A DNA stretch of 46,121 bases from JAVBNN01 sp031551525 (GCA_031551525.1 JAVBNN010000028.1:1-46121); one strand, 5' to 3'. Shown: positions 9,024 to 18,841, counted from the stretch's first letter. Notes: generated by a model not told the origin, from the letters alone. A program made the numbers and translations.

Positions 9024-9701
9024 TTGAATATTAAACAAATGCCTCTGGATGACCGGCCGAGGGAAAAAGTGTTGGCGAAAGGCGTTTTTGCCTTGAGTGA
9101 CGCCGAACTTTTAGCGCTGCTCATAAGAACCGGAGGGCGGGACAAGTCGGCACTCGATCTGGCGCGGGAACTTGCCGCGACGCCGGAAAAACTGGCCGCC
9201 CTGTCGGCTATGAAACCGGCCCAGTTAGCTATGACCAAAGGTATCGGCCCGGCCAAAGCGGTGACGATCGCCGCAGCGCTCGAGTTGGGGCGCCGCGTGG
9301 CTAAGGCTCAGCCCCGGGGGCGCTTGCTGGTAAATTCAGCCAAAGAGGCGGCGGATATTGTGATGCCGGAACTCAGGCATGAAAGCCGGGAGTATTTTAT
9401 TTTACTGGCGCTTGGCAGCAAAGGGCAGGTGCTCCACCTGGAGCGTGTTGCCCAGGGGACGCTCACTTCTTCGCTGGTGCATCCGCGTGATGTTTTTTAT
9501 ACGGCAATCATCCAGCGTGCCGCTGCTGTCATATTGGCGCACAACCATCCTTCCGGTGATCCCTCGCCTAGCGAAGACGATTTTACGCTTACCAGGACTT
9601 TGGTTGAAGCGGGCGGGATAATGGGTATACCGGTGGTAGACCATATAATCGTCGGTGACGGAGTGTATTACAGTTTTCAAGAAAAAGGCCATATGAAGTA
9701 G
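9024..9701 (+). CDS. radC: RadC family protein (JAB/MPN domain)
   Basis: RadC proteins were historically linked to DNA repair, but their true substrate is unknown. The 225 residues comprise an N-terminal helix-hairpin-helix region (about 1-90; TKGIGPAKA) and a C-terminal JAMM metalloprotease-like domain with H173, H175, S183 and D186 in HNHPSGDPSPSEDD, the full metal-binding pattern. The start is TTG at 9024. It lies 15 bases ahead of mreB, an order widely kept in Firmicutes. Confidence 0.94.
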   Translation: MNIKQMPLDDRPREKVLAKGVFALSDAELLALLIRTGGRDKSALDLARELAATPEKLAALSAMKPAQLAMTKGIGPAKAVTIAAALELGRRVAKAQPRGRLLVNSAKEAADIVMPELRHESREYFILLALGSKGQVLHLERVAQGTLTSSLVHPRDVFYTAIIQRAAAVILAHNHPSGDPSPSEDDFTLTRTLVEAGGIMGIPVVDHIIVGDGVYYSFQEKGHMK

Positions 9702-9716
9702 GAGGAAAAAAGAATA

Positions 9717-10748
9717 ATGTTTGATATTTTTAAGTCGTTTTCACGCGATATGGGTATAGACCTTGGCACAGCAAATACGCTGGTGTATGTAAAAGGGCGC
9801 GGCATCGTGATAAGAGAGCCGTCGGTAGTGGCTATCCAAAAGGATACAAATGAGCTTTTGGCGGTGGGTGAGGAAGCCAAGGAGATGATCGGCCGTACGC
9901 CGAGTAACATTGTGGCCATCCGTCCTTTGAAGGATGGAGTGATAGCTGACTTTGATATTACCCAGGCCATGCTTAGGTATTTTATAAAAAAAGTCATTGG
10001 CGGCAAGGCGTTTGTCCGTCCCCGTGTGGTGGTGGGCGTGCCTTCCGGCGTGACGGAAGTGGAAAAACGCGCTGTCATTGATGCAACGGTGCAAGCCGGC
10101 GCGCGCGAAGCATACTTGATAGAAGAGCCGATGGCGGCGGCTATTGGGGCGGGGCTTCCCGTGCAGGAGCCGACCGGTAATATGGTCGTCGATATCGGCG
10201 GCGGAACGACTGAAGTGGCGGTCATTTCGCTCGGCGGCATAGTTGCCAGCCGCAGTATCCGCATTGGCGGCGATGAGATGGATGAATCCATCGTGCAGTA
10301 CATAAAGAAAAATTATAATCTTTTGATCGGCGAGCGTACGGCGGAAGAAGTGAAAATAAACGTTGGTTCCGCATTGGCGCCGACTACAGAAGAAAAATAC
10401 GAGATCCGCGGGCGCGATCTGGTGACCGGCCTCCCGAAGACCATAGTCGTTACATCGACCCAGGTACAGCAAGCTTTGAGCGAACCGGTGGCAGGTATCA
10501 TCGATGCGGTGAAAAATACTCTCGAACGCACTCCGCCGGAACTGGCTTCGGACATCATGGACAGGGGCATCGTTATGACAGGGGGGTCCTCCATGCTGCG
10601 CAATCTTGACAAGCTTTTGAGCATAGAAACGGGAATGCCGGTGCACTTGTCCGAGGACGCTCTGTCTTGTGTGGTAATAGGAACTGGCAAGGCGGTGGAA
10701 GACGTAGATATCTACAAAAAAGGCTTTATAGCTTCCCGGCGCAGTTAA
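9717..10748 (+). CDS. mreB: Rod shape-determining actin MreB
   Basis: This actin homologue forms membrane-bound filaments that steer lateral wall synthesis. The 343 residues show the actin-fold ATP motifs: phosphate 1 (GIDLGTANTLVY), phosphate 2 (VVDIGGGTTEVAV) and the adenosine motif (IVMTGGSSMLRNLDKLL). The adenosine motif usually reads GGGALL, so GGSSML is a mild variant. GGAGGAAAA precedes the ATG at 9717. mreC follows 13 bases downstream, supporting MreB rather than a stand-alone Mbl. Confidence 0.96.
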   Translation: MFDIFKSFSRDMGIDLGTANTLVYVKGRGIVIREPSVVAIQKDTNELLAVGEEAKEMIGRTPSNIVAIRPLKDGVIADFDITQAMLRYFIKKVIGGKAFVRPRVVVGVPSGVTEVEKRAVIDATVQAGAREAYLIEEPMAAAIGAGLPVQEPTGNMVVDIGGGTTEVAVISLGGIVASRSIRIGGDEMDESIVQYIKKNYNLLIGERTAEEVKINVGSALAPTTEEKYEIRGRDLVTGLPKTIVVTSTQVQQALSEPVAGIIDAVKNTLERTPPELASDIMDRGIVMTGGSSMLRNLDKLLSIETGMPVHLSEDALSCVVIGTGKAVEDVDIYKKGFIASRRS

Positions 10749-10761
10749 AAGGGGATATATT

Positions 10762-11634
10762 ATGCGAGGGTTTTTTGCGAAAAAAAATATAGTATTGATG
10801 CTGGCCCTCCTGGTGTTTACCTTATTGACCATTTCAGCCGCCAGCGGTAAATATAATTTTACAGCGGTCAAAAGAATTCTTATGGGTGTGGTAAAGCCGA
10901 TAGAAAGCGTTTTGACCGGCATGAGCGAGGCGGTATTGAAAGCCGGGCGCATGGTGGGTTTAGCCGCTTCCAACTATGAAGAAAATGAAGAGTTAAAAAA
11001 AGAAATCGCCAATCTGAAAAAAGCTAATATTGATTCTATCGAGATATGGGCGGAAAATCAGCGTTTACGAGAACTGCTTGGTTTCAAGCAGAGCCAGAAC
11101 CGTTATATACTTTTGCCAGCTAGAGTGGTGGGGTTCAATCCTAGCGGACTCGCGGGCAATATAATCATTGATAAGGGTGAAAAAGACTATGTGACCAGGG
11201 ATATGGTGGTTATAACCGCCGACGGGCTGGTAGGCAGCGTAGCTGAAGTGTACAGGAACAGTGCCCGGGTACAGCTTATCCTGCATCCACAGACAGCAGT
11301 GGGGGGGATTGTGCAACGACCTTTATCACGGGTGGCCGGGATAGTAAGCGGCAATGCCAGCACGCCTGATACGCCGGATCTGATAAATCTGGCGCGTGAT
11401 GCTGATGTACAGGACGGGGACGTCATACTTACCTCGGGTTTTGGCGGAATATATCCCAAGGGGCTTATAATAGGCACTGTGCAAAAAGTGGTGAACGCTG
11501 AGGGCGGGTTGCTCAAGTATGCGGTCATTTATCCCGCGGTGAATTTTTCTCGTTTGGAAGAAGTGATGGTCATTACCAACGTGACTCATTTTGACACTAC
11601 ACAGCCTCTTTCCAACCAAAAGGCAGGTGGCTAG
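10762..11634 (+). CDS. mreC: Rod shape-determining protein MreC
   Basis: This 290-residue protein has a short cytoplasmic tail, one membrane helix (about 8-27), a coiled coil (about 70-100, NEELKKEIANLKKA) and a periplasmic double beta-barrel domain. It links MreB filaments with MreD, RodA and PBP2 and activates the synthase. Motifs such as GLVGSV and LPARVVGFNPSG are usual for MreC. A GGGGATATATT site precedes the ATG. mreD starts 2 bases after the stop. Confidence 0.94.
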   Translation: MRGFFAKKNIVLMLALLVFTLLTISAASGKYNFTAVKRILMGVVKPIESVLTGMSEAVLKAGRMVGLAASNYEENEELKKEIANLKKANIDSIEIWAENQRLRELLGFKQSQNRYILLPARVVGFNPSGLAGNIIIDKGEKDYVTRDMVVITADGLVGSVAEVYRNSARVQLILHPQTAVGGIVQRPLSRVAGIVSGNASTPDTPDLINLARDADVQDGDVILTSGFGGIYPKGLIIGTVQKVVNAEGGLLKYAVIYPAVNFSRLEEVMVITNVTHFDTTQPLSNQKAGG

Positions 11635-11636
11635 AG

Positions 11637-12125
11637 GTGAAAGCTTTCGCTGGCTGGCTGGCGGCTGTGCTATTTATAGTAGCCCTGCAAGGTTCGGTTA
11701 TGCATTTTATAACTATAAACGGTGTGCGGCCAGATCTGGTCTTGATATTTGTTCTGTTGAGCGGCGTTTTGTACGGCCGTACCCAGGGACTGGTCGTGGG
11801 TTTTTTTTGTGGTTTGTGTGTAGACCTTATGAATAGCGGGATGTTTGGTTTTTATACCTTTGCTTTTATGCTGGTAGGTATACTTACCGGTATGGCACAA
11901 AAAAATGTTTTTGAAGAAAATTTTTTTCTGCCGTTCACTATGGTGGCTGCGGCGAGTTTGACAATAAAGGCGCTCTGGCTGTTGGGCATTTGGACAGGCG
12001 GGCACCGTATTACCGCTTGGGGCGGATTGATGGCTGACGTATTTTCATCTACTGTGTACAACATGGTAGTGACTTTGCCGATATTGTTTTTGTTTATAAA
12101 GGTAAAAAAGTTGGTTAATCAATAA
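11637..12125 (+). CDS. mreD: Rod shape-determining protein MreD
   Basis: This 162-residue integral membrane protein has about five helices and the typical pattern ending in VVTLPILFLFIKVKKL. It is a small partner of MreC in the elongation complex. The start is GTG at 11637, with AGAGG-like sequence overlapping the end of mreC. Sequence identity in this family is low, so the call leans on position as well as topology. Confidence 0.9.
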   Translation: MKAFAGWLAAVLFIVALQGSVMHFITINGVRPDLVLIFVLLSGVLYGRTQGLVVGFFCGLCVDLMNSGMFGFYTFAFMLVGILTGMAQKNVFEENFFLPFTMVAAASLTIKALWLLGIWTGGHRITAWGGLMADVFSSTVYNMVVTLPILFLFIKVKKLVNQ

Positions 12126-12202
12126 TATTTGTTTTGTATTGCCTGTTTGTCGGATACAACAGGTTTCACACAATTGTTTCCCGTGCGGACAGGAGGAAAG
12201 TA

Positions 12203-13987
12203 ATGCTGTCCAAAAAGTATGCATATCGGTTTGAAATACTGGGAGTATTGTTTGCGCTCGTTTTTTTGGTGCTGATGTCACGTGCTGCCTGGTTGCAGAT
12301 ATATGAAGGGGATTACTATAAAGGCCAGGCAGATGGGAACCGGATACGCTTGACTCCGATCATGGCGCCGCGAGGTCTTTTTTATGACCGCAACGGTGTT
12401 CCTCTGGTTACCAACAGGCCGAGTTTCACTGTGGTAGTAAACGCCAAGGAGAACCGGTTTACCCCGGAAATAGCTGGGAAGTTGGCCGATATACTCGGCT
12501 TGCCGGTAGACGAGATAAGTAACAAGGTAGAAAAAAACAAGAACAACTATGAGCCAGTAGTGATAAAAAGCGACCTGACGCCGGAAATAGTCACGCGCCT
12601 GGAAGAACGGCGCGGCGACCTGCCTGGTGTGATGATCGTCATACGTCCCTTACGCATTTATAACTGCAACGAATTGGCGGCGCATACCCTTGGCTACGTG
12701 GGTGAGATAAGCGAAGAGGAACTAGCACAACTCAAGGACAAAGGCTATAAACAGGGCCAGATAATAGGAAAACTCGGTCTCGAAAAATACTATGACGGTA
12801 TTTTGCGCGGCGAGGACGGCGCCACGCGGGTAGAGGTCGACGTCGCCGGTCGGGTCGTCCATCAACTGGGTAAAAAAGAGGCTATGCCGGGTGAGAGCCT
12901 TTATCTCACACTGGATGCTGACATACAAAAATCTGCCGAACGGGCCGTATCAGAACACTTGGCCTGGCTAAGGTATAACGGCAACTATAAGGCGCAGGCT
13001 GCTGCGGTGGTCGTTATGGATCCACGCAACGGCGCGGTTTTGGCACTGGTGTCATGGCCGACGTTCAACCCTAATAGTTTTGTTTCCGGCATTTCCCAAA
13101 AAGAATGGGACAAAATAAGCAAAAATCCTTACAATCCCATGTCTAATAAGGCAATTAGTGGTGAATATCCGCCCGGCTCCGCATTTAAAGTGGTGACTGG
13201 CGCGGCGGCGCTGGAGTTGGGTAAAGTAACTGCGGGAGAGGCCATATTTGACGGCGGTTTTCATCGTCTGGTGCCGGATAAGGGCAATGCTGGCGGCGGG
13301 GCTTTGGGCTGGATAGCTTTTAACGAAGCGTTGGCCAAGTCGGATAATGTTTACTTTTACGAAATGGCTTACCGCCTTGGTATCGCTAATCTGGAAAAAT
13401 ACGCACGGGCATTTGGTTACGGTAGTCTGACCGGCATAAATTTGCCAGGGGAATCTGAAGGTTTGGTTGCCAATCCTGAATACAAGAGAAAACTTTTCAA
13501 TGAAGACTGGTATTTGGCCGAAACCTTTGATGCCGGTATCGGACAGGGCTTTCAATTGGCTACTCCTTTACAGATGGCAATGGCAATAAGCGCAGTCGCT
13601 AACGGCGGCACCCGTTACAAACCATATCTGGTCAGTAAGATAGTGTCAGACAAAAACGAACTCATTCAGACTTTTGAACCGCAGGTAGCTGGCACACTGC
13701 CTGTTTCCCAGTACAATATCGAACTGATAAAAAAAGGACTGCGTGATGTTGCGCAGGAAGGCGGTACGGCTGGGCAATTGGCCGGTTTTACTGTGCCACT
13801 GGCCGGCAAGACGGGTACTTCAGAAAACTCTATGGGACAGGATCATGGTGTATTTGTGGCCTATGCGCCCGCTGATAAGCCGGAAATCGCGATAGCCGTG
13901 TTGGTGGAACAGGGCGGCTATGGCTCGAAGGCAGCGGTGCCGATAGCGCGCAGGATATTTGAAGATTATTTTCACGTAAAGCCTTGA
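12203..13987 (+). CDS. mrdA: Penicillin-binding protein 2 (peptidoglycan transpeptidase)
   Basis: This class B PBP is the transpeptidase of the elongation machinery, pairing with RodA. Its 594 residues contain an N-terminal membrane anchor (about 10-30), a dimerisation or pedestal domain and a C-terminal transpeptidase domain. The catalytic motifs are complete: S326-A-F-K329, S380-D-N and K536-T-G. I chose ATG 12203 because AGGAGGAAAG lies just before it; the frame is open to 12134, but that stretch has no ribosome site and is not PBP-like. A 77-base gap separates it from mreD. Confidence 0.95.
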   Translation: MLSKKYAYRFEILGVLFALVFLVLMSRAAWLQIYEGDYYKGQADGNRIRLTPIMAPRGLFYDRNGVPLVTNRPSFTVVVNAKENRFTPEIAGKLADILGLPVDEISNKVEKNKNNYEPVVIKSDLTPEIVTRLEERRGDLPGVMIVIRPLRIYNCNELAAHTLGYVGEISEEELAQLKDKGYKQGQIIGKLGLEKYYDGILRGEDGATRVEVDVAGRVVHQLGKKEAMPGESLYLTLDADIQKSAERAVSEHLAWLRYNGNYKAQAAAVVVMDPRNGAVLALVSWPTFNPNSFVSGISQKEWDKISKNPYNPMSNKAISGEYPPGSAFKVVTGAAALELGKVTAGEAIFDGGFHRLVPDKGNAGGGALGWIAFNEALAKSDNVYFYEMAYRLGIANLEKYARAFGYGSLTGINLPGESEGLVANPEYKRKLFNEDWYLAETFDAGIGQGFQLATPLQMAMAISAVANGGTRYKPYLVSKIVSDKNELIQTFEPQVAGTLPVSQYNIELIKKGLRDVAQEGGTAGQLAGFTVPLAGKTGTSENSMGQDHGVFVAYAPADKPEIAIAVLVEQGGYGSKAAVPIARRIFEDYFHVKP

Positions 13988-14054
13988 CGGGCGGACGGTA
14001 AAAAATATCAAGCGGCGGGGCTGTCATAACGGCTTTGTCCAAGGGCGGTTAATC

Positions 14055-14699
14055 ATGGATAATGAGATAGTATTGAAAGGGTGTCGGGAAGGGCTTTTGC
14101 TGGTGGTGACAGGTGAGCCGACTTTTCCGGAAGTATCGGGCGTGCTCAGGCATAAGCTGGAGGCGGCCGGAGATTTTTTCACAAAGTCGCCTGTTCCTAT
14201 GTTGCTGAAGTATAAAGGCACTTTGGCACTTTTGCCAGAGCAGCACCGGGAACTGAAAGAACTGGCGGCGCGGTTTGGTCTTGTTTATGACGACTCCTCT
14301 CCGGGCGGGGAACCACTAAACCAGGATGAACCGCGCCCCGGAAACTGTGTGGCGCCAGAAGATGCCGTCATGGAAAGTGTGCTTACTTTGAACCGCACTT
14401 TGCGGGGCGGTCAGGAAATAAAATTTAAGGGAACTGTGATGGTGGTGGGGGATGTAAATCCTTCAGCCCGCATTTTTGCCGAACATAATATAATAGTGAC
14501 TGGGGTATCACGCGGCGTGCTGCACGCAGGAGCGCTGGGGGACAGCCGTGCGAGGGTAATGGCGGGGCGTTTCCTGAGCGGGCAGATACGCATAGCCGAC
14601 TGCATAGTGCGGGCGCCGGATGAGGATGTACCACGGACCGGGCCGGAGCGCGCGCTGATAAAAGACGGGCAGATAATTATAGAAAGCATACATCGTTGA
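14055..14699 (+). CDS. minC: Septum site-determining protein MinC
   Basis: MinC blocks FtsZ assembly away from midcell and is carried to the membrane by MinD. The 214 residues have a variable N-terminal FtsZ-binding domain (about 1-95) and the well-conserved C-terminal beta-helix that binds MinD, with VVGDVNPSARIFAEHNIIV and RGVLHAGALG. minD begins 11 bases downstream. Confidence 0.94.
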   Translation: MDNEIVLKGCREGLLLVVTGEPTFPEVSGVLRHKLEAAGDFFTKSPVPMLLKYKGTLALLPEQHRELKELAARFGLVYDDSSPGGEPLNQDEPRPGNCVAPEDAVMESVLTLNRTLRGGQEIKFKGTVMVVGDVNPSARIFAEHNIIVTGVSRGVLHAGALGDSRARVMAGRFLSGQIRIADCIVRAPDEDVPRTGPERALIKDGQIIIESIHR

Positions 14700-14710
14700 G
14701 GAGGTTAAAC

Positions 14711-15508
14711 ATGGGAGAGGTAATAGTCGTTACATCCGGTAAAGGCGGCGTTGGCAAGACAACTACCACTGCCAATATCGGTACAGGCTTTGCTATGGCC
14801 GGCAAAAAGACCGTTTTGCTGGATGCCGATATAGGGCTGAGGAATCTGGATGTGGTTTTAGGGTTGGAAAACCGCATAATTTACGATTTGGTAGATGTTA
14901 TTGAGGGCAATTGCCAGTTAAAGCAGGCACTTATCCGGGATAAACGTTTTGAAAACCTATTCTTGTTGCCGGCCGCCCAGACACGTGATAAAAGCGCGGT
15001 GACTGAAGCCCAGATGGGGGCGCTGTGCGATGAGTTGCAGGAAGAGTTTGATTATGTGGTTGTAGATTGTCCTGCCGGTATAGAGCAGGGCTTTAAAAAT
15101 GCCATAGTGGCGGCAAACAAAGTGGTGATAGTTACTACGCCGGAAGTTTCTGCCGTGCGTGATGCTGACCGTATCATCGGAATATTGGAGGCAGGGAAAA
15201 AACCCAGTCCACGTCTGATAGTAAACCGCATCCGTCCGCACATGGTGCAAAAAGGCGATATGATGAGCGTTGATGATGTTGTGGATATTTTGGCGATAGA
15301 ATTGTTAGGCGTGATACCGGAAGACGAATATATAGTCGTGTCGGCCAACCGAGGAGAGCCGGTCGTGGCTAATCCAACTTCGTTGGCAGGGCAGGCCTAT
15401 AAAAATATAGCGATGCGTTTGCTGGGTGAGAAGGTGCCGCTCATGGAATTAAAACCGCCTGATACTCTTTTGGATAAGATTAAAAAAATGTTTGGTTTTT
15501 CTGAATAG
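14711..15508 (+). CDS. minD: Septum site-determining ATPase MinD
   Basis: This ParA/MinD-type ATPase recruits MinC to the membrane. The 265 residues show the deviant Walker A GKGGVGKTT at 10-18, DADIGLRNLD and the C-terminal amphipathic membrane-targeting helix LLDKIKKMFGF. The ATG at 14711 has GAGGAGG directly upstream; an in-frame start at 14696 would add five residues ahead of the conserved MGEVIVVTSG and overlap minC, so it was not used. Confidence 0.97.
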   Translation: MGEVIVVTSGKGGVGKTTTTANIGTGFAMAGKKTVLLDADIGLRNLDVVLGLENRIIYDLVDVIEGNCQLKQALIRDKRFENLFLLPAAQTRDKSAVTEAQMGALCDELQEEFDYVVVDCPAGIEQGFKNAIVAANKVVIVTTPEVSAVRDADRIIGILEAGKKPSPRLIVNRIRPHMVQKGDMMSVDDVVDILAIELLGVIPEDEYIVVSANRGEPVVANPTSLAGQAYKNIAMRLLGEKVPLMELKPPDTLLDKIKKMFGFSE

Positions 15509-15518
15509 GAGGGGCAAA

Positions 15519-15842
15519 ATGGATCTTTTTGTAGAATTCCTCCAAAAACTTTGGGTCCGCATCATGGGGCGGGATACAAACCAGACACGCAGCCTGGCGA
15601 AAGAACGCCTGCGCCTGGTTTTGGTACACGACCGGGTAGACATATCGCCGCAGTGTATGGATGCGATCCGCGAAGAGATGCTCAAAGTGGCTTCAAAGTA
15701 TATGGAGATCAACGAACAGGAAACGGAGATAAGCCTTTTGGCTGATAACTCATCCATATCACTGGTGGCCAATATGCCGGTGATAAGGATAAAGCGGGCG
15801 GCCAAGTCAGAGATTGCCAATAAGTATAGCTTGGCGGAGTAA
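15519..15842 (+). CDS. minE: Cell division topological specificity factor MinE
   Basis: MinE stimulates MinD ATPase and drives its pole-to-pole movement. The 107 residues begin with an N-terminal membrane-binding and anti-MinCD segment (LFVEFLQKLW), then the contact helix (AKERLRLVLVHDR) and a beta-rich dimer domain. The start at 15519 follows AGGAGGGGC; the frame extends upstream into minD without support. MinE is absent from Bacillus but present in many Negativicutes and Clostridia, so it helps place the organism. Confidence 0.95.
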   Translation: MDLFVEFLQKLWVRIMGRDTNQTRSLAKERLRLVLVHDRVDISPQCMDAIREEMLKVASKYMEINEQETEISLLADNSSISLVANMPVIRIKRAAKSEIANKYSLAE

Positions 15843-15845
15843 TAT

Positions 15846-16952
15846 ATGTTTAACAACAGGCTGTTTCGCAATATGGATTTTGTGTTGATCGGCGCAGTGG
15901 TTTTATTAAATATCATCAGCTTGGTTATGATCATGAGCGCCACGCACGCCAATAGCCCTACTGACGATACCCACTGGTATGTTCAGAGACAGGGCCTTTT
16001 TTTCATAATCAATATTATTGTGGTGTTTTTTTCGCTGCGCTTTGAGTACGACCAACTGGAGCGTTTTGCTACACCTTTGTATATTTTCAACATGGTTATG
16101 CTTTTGGCGGTAATGTTTGTCGGGCAGGCGGCCCTCGGCGCGCAGCGCTGGATACAGATCGGCCCGGTGAGTCTGCAGCCCAGTGAGTTTTCCAAGGTGA
16201 TAATGATAGTGGTCATGGCAAAAATACTTAATGACCGCAAGGAAAAACTTACTACCGTATGGGAAGCTTTGCCGGTTTTTGCGTACATGCTTCTGCCGTT
16301 TTTACTGGTGGTAAAGCAGCCCGATCTTGGTACAGCGCTGGTATTTGTCGCTATCGTTTTAGGGATGCTGTATATCGCCGGTATTCCGGGCAAGCTTTAC
16401 GGTTATCTGTCTGGCGGCGCGTTACTCATGGCGCCGGTGTTCTGGCATTTTCTCAAAGATTACCAAAAAAATCGTATCATGGTCTTTCTTGACCCGGATA
16501 AAGACCCTTATGGTTCGGGTTACCACCTCATACAATCGAAGATCGCGATAGGCTCGGGTATGCTGATGGGCAAGGGGCTGTTTTTCGGGACGCAGAGCCA
16601 GCTCAATTTTTTGCCGGAAAACCACACGGATTTTATTTTTGCCGTTATCGGGGAAGAACTTGGTTTTATCGGAGTGCTCGTAGTGTTGGCGCTCTACGGT
16701 GTGATACTTTACCGGGGGATAAAGATTGCGATGGAAGCCCGGGACGATTTTGGCGCGCTTTTGGCGGTGGGCATAGTATCCATGCTGTCCTTTCATCTTC
16801 TGGTCAATATAGGCATGACCATGGGGATAATGCCAGTAACCGGCATACCGTTGCCCTTTATGAGTTATGGGGTATCGGCGCTTACGACCAATATGCTGTG
16901 TGTAGGCATACTTCTTAATATACATATGCGCAACCAGTCGCTGTTTTTCTAA
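15846..16952 (+). CDS. rodA: Peptidoglycan glycosyltransferase RodA
   Basis: This SEDS-family membrane protein polymerises glycan strands during elongation, with PBP2 (mrdA) as its transpeptidase partner. The 368 residues form about ten membrane helices. Family landmarks include GAQRWIQIGPVSLQPSEFSK, KQPDLGTALVF and the C-terminal GIPLPFMSYGVSAL. Its place with mreBCD and mrdA favours RodA over FtsW or SpoVE. It starts 3 bases after minE. Confidence 0.94.
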   Translation: MFNNRLFRNMDFVLIGAVVLLNIISLVMIMSATHANSPTDDTHWYVQRQGLFFIINIIVVFFSLRFEYDQLERFATPLYIFNMVMLLAVMFVGQAALGAQRWIQIGPVSLQPSEFSKVIMIVVMAKILNDRKEKLTTVWEALPVFAYMLLPFLLVVKQPDLGTALVFVAIVLGMLYIAGIPGKLYGYLSGGALLMAPVFWHFLKDYQKNRIMVFLDPDKDPYGSGYHLIQSKIAIGSGMLMGKGLFFGTQSQLNFLPENHTDFIFAVIGEELGFIGVLVVLALYGVILYRGIKIAMEARDDFGALLAVGIVSMLSFHLLVNIGMTMGIMPVTGIPLPFMSYGVSALTTNMLCVGILLNIHMRNQSLFF

Positions 16953-16987
16953 TGTGGCGCTCTGTGGCGCTTTATTTTGGGGGTCAA

Positions 16988-18841
16988 ATGGAATACAATA
17001 TCCTTGATAAAGTGGAAAAACCTTCCCGCTATGTGGGAGGGGAGTTCAATTCAATAGTGAAACAACCGGACGGGGTCAGGGTAACGTTTGCCCTGGCCTT
17101 TCCCGATATTTACGAAGTTGGTATGAGCTACCTTGGTTTTAAGATACTCTATCACCTTTTGAATAAAGTTGAGTATGTGGCCGCCGAGCGCATATACGCG
17201 CCTTGGACTGATATGCAAAGGGAACTTCGTGCGGCAGGGCTACCGCTATCTTCTATGGAGACGGGGCGGGCGCTTAAAAACTTTGATTTGGTGGGTTTTA
17301 CCTTACAGTACGAATTGTCTTACAGCAATATTTTAAACATGCTCGATATGGGCGGCCTACCACTGCTGGCTACCGAACGGACACTGGAGCAGCCCTTTGT
17401 GGTGGGCGGCGGGCCGTGTGTATATAATCCTGAACCACTAGCCGATTTTTTTGATTTTTTTATTGTGGGCGAAGGAGAAGAACTTATAATAGAGGTGGCG
17501 CGGGCGTTTGACGAATGGAAGACGGCTGGGCGATCTGGCGGGCGCACGGGATTTTTGCAAAGTGTGGCGAAATTGACGGGGATATATGTGCCGTCTTTCT
17601 ATAAACCTCAATATGGCGAAAACGGGGATTTCGAGCGCCTCGACAGACTTTCGGGAGATGCTCCCGCTGTCGTATATAAAAGGATAGTAGAAGATATGGA
17701 TGCGGTGGACTATCCTACCGCGCCGGTGGTTCCTTTTAGCGATATAGTGCATGACCGCATCATGCTGGAAGTTTTTCGCGGCTGTACGCGCGGCTGCCGT
17801 TTTTGCCACGCCGGCATGGCGTACCGTCCGGTGCGTGAGCGCAGCCTGCCTGTCTTGAAGCGGTTGGCAAGAGAAGCGGTGGATAATACCGGCTATGATG
17901 AAATATCGTTGGTGTCCTTGTCGACTGCCGACTACTCGTGTCTGCAACCGCTGGTAGCTGAGTTGATGGATGAGATGAAGACTGAACGGGTGAGCGTTTC
18001 TTTACCGTCCCTACGCATAGACAGTTTTTCGGTAGAACTGGCGAAAAAAATCCAGACAGTTAGGAAAAGCAGTCTTACCTTCGCGCCGGAAGCCGGTACG
18101 CAAAGGATGCGCGACGTGATAAATAAAGGCGTGAGTGAGGAAGACCTCATGAATGCGGTCGGTGCCGCTTTTAAAGCGGGCTGGACGTCGGTGAAACTGT
18201 ATTTTATGATCGGCCTGCCCGGAGAGACTGAAGAAGATGTACGCGGGATAGCAGACCTCGCCTATAAAGTGCTCGATTGCTATCGTGCGGCGACCGGCAG
18301 GAAAAACGGCCAGGTGACGGTGAGCGTTTCGTCTTTCGTGCCGAAACCCTGGACGCCTTTTCAGTGGTCGCGCCAGGATACTCTTGAGGAGATCCGGCAG
18401 AAACAGGCGCTGTTAAGAGAACTGTTGAAAAACAAAGCGATAACTTTTCAGTACCATGATGCCAAAACCAGTATGCTCGAGGGTGTGTTTGCCCGGGGAG
18501 ACCGGCGCTTGGGTGCGGCTCTTCATACGGCATGGCAAAAAGGCGCGCGTTTTGACGGTTGGTCGGAATATTTTGCTTTTGATGTGTGGCAGGAGGCACT
18601 GGACGCGCACGGCCTTGCTATGGATTTTTATAACGGACGCGTAAGGGGAGATAGTGAAAAATTCCCTTGGGAACATGTTTCACCAGGCATAGACAAGGGT
18701 TTCCTGCGGCGCGAATATGAACGCGCGCTGGCGGCGCAACTGACTGAAGACTGTCGCCGCGGTGCGTGCAGCGCCTGTGGTGTTTGCCCGGCTCTTTCGG
18801 CGCGTATAGTAGATCACAGCGATAAGGCGGTGGAGGGATGA
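16988..18841 (+). CDS. Radical SAM protein, TIGR03960 type
   Basis: The protein is of unknown reaction. The 617 residues start with a cobalamin-binding-like N-terminal region, followed by a radical SAM core with the cluster motif C266-T-R-G-C270-R-F-C273. Its spacing is CxxxCxxC. A C-terminal Cys cluster (CRRGACSACGVC) could hold a second iron-sulphur site. The start at 16988 has GGGGG nearby; the in-frame ATG at 16952 overlaps the rodA stop and lacks a ribosome site. It overlaps its partner gene by 4 bases, and the two families are fused in some bacteria (established knowledge), so they probably act together. Confidence 0.9.
   Translation: MEYNILDKVEKPSRYVGGEFNSIVKQPDGVRVTFALAFPDIYEVGMSYLGFKILYHLLNKVEYVAAERIYAPWTDMQRELRAAGLPLSSMETGRALKNFDLVGFTLQYELSYSNILNMLDMGGLPLLATERTLEQPFVVGGGPCVYNPEPLADFFDFFIVGEGEELIIEVARAFDEWKTAGRSGGRTGFLQSVAKLTGIYVPSFYKPQYGENGDFERLDRLSGDAPAVVYKRIVEDMDAVDYPTAPVVPFSDIVHDRIMLEVFRGCTRGCRFCHAGMAYRPVRERSLPVLKRLAREAVDNTGYDEISLVSLSTADYSCLQPLVAELMDEMKTERVSVSLPSLRIDSFSVELAKKIQTVRKSSLTFAPEAGTQRMRDVINKGVSEEDLMNAVGAAFKAGWTSVKLYFMIGLPGETEEDVRGIADLAYKVLDCYRAATGRKNGQVTVSVSSFVPKPWTPFQWSRQDTLEEIRQKQALLRELLKNKAITFQYHDAKTSMLEGVFARGDRRLGAALHTAWQKGARFDGWSEYFAFDVWQEALDAHGLAMDFYNGRVRGDSEKFPWEHVSPGIDKGFLRREYERALAAQLTEDCRRGACSACGVCPALSARIVDHSDKAVEG

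Noticed and set aside
8390..9256. A 288-codon minus-strand frame spanning the small membrane protein and radC
   Set aside because: It crosses two plus-strand genes and their promoter region, and its translation has no domain-like pattern.
9741..10973. A 410-codon open frame on the minus strand opposite mreB
   Set aside because: It lies antisense to a certain gene with strong motifs, has no ribosome site or family resemblance and a composition rich in His, Arg and Tyr typical of mirror frames.
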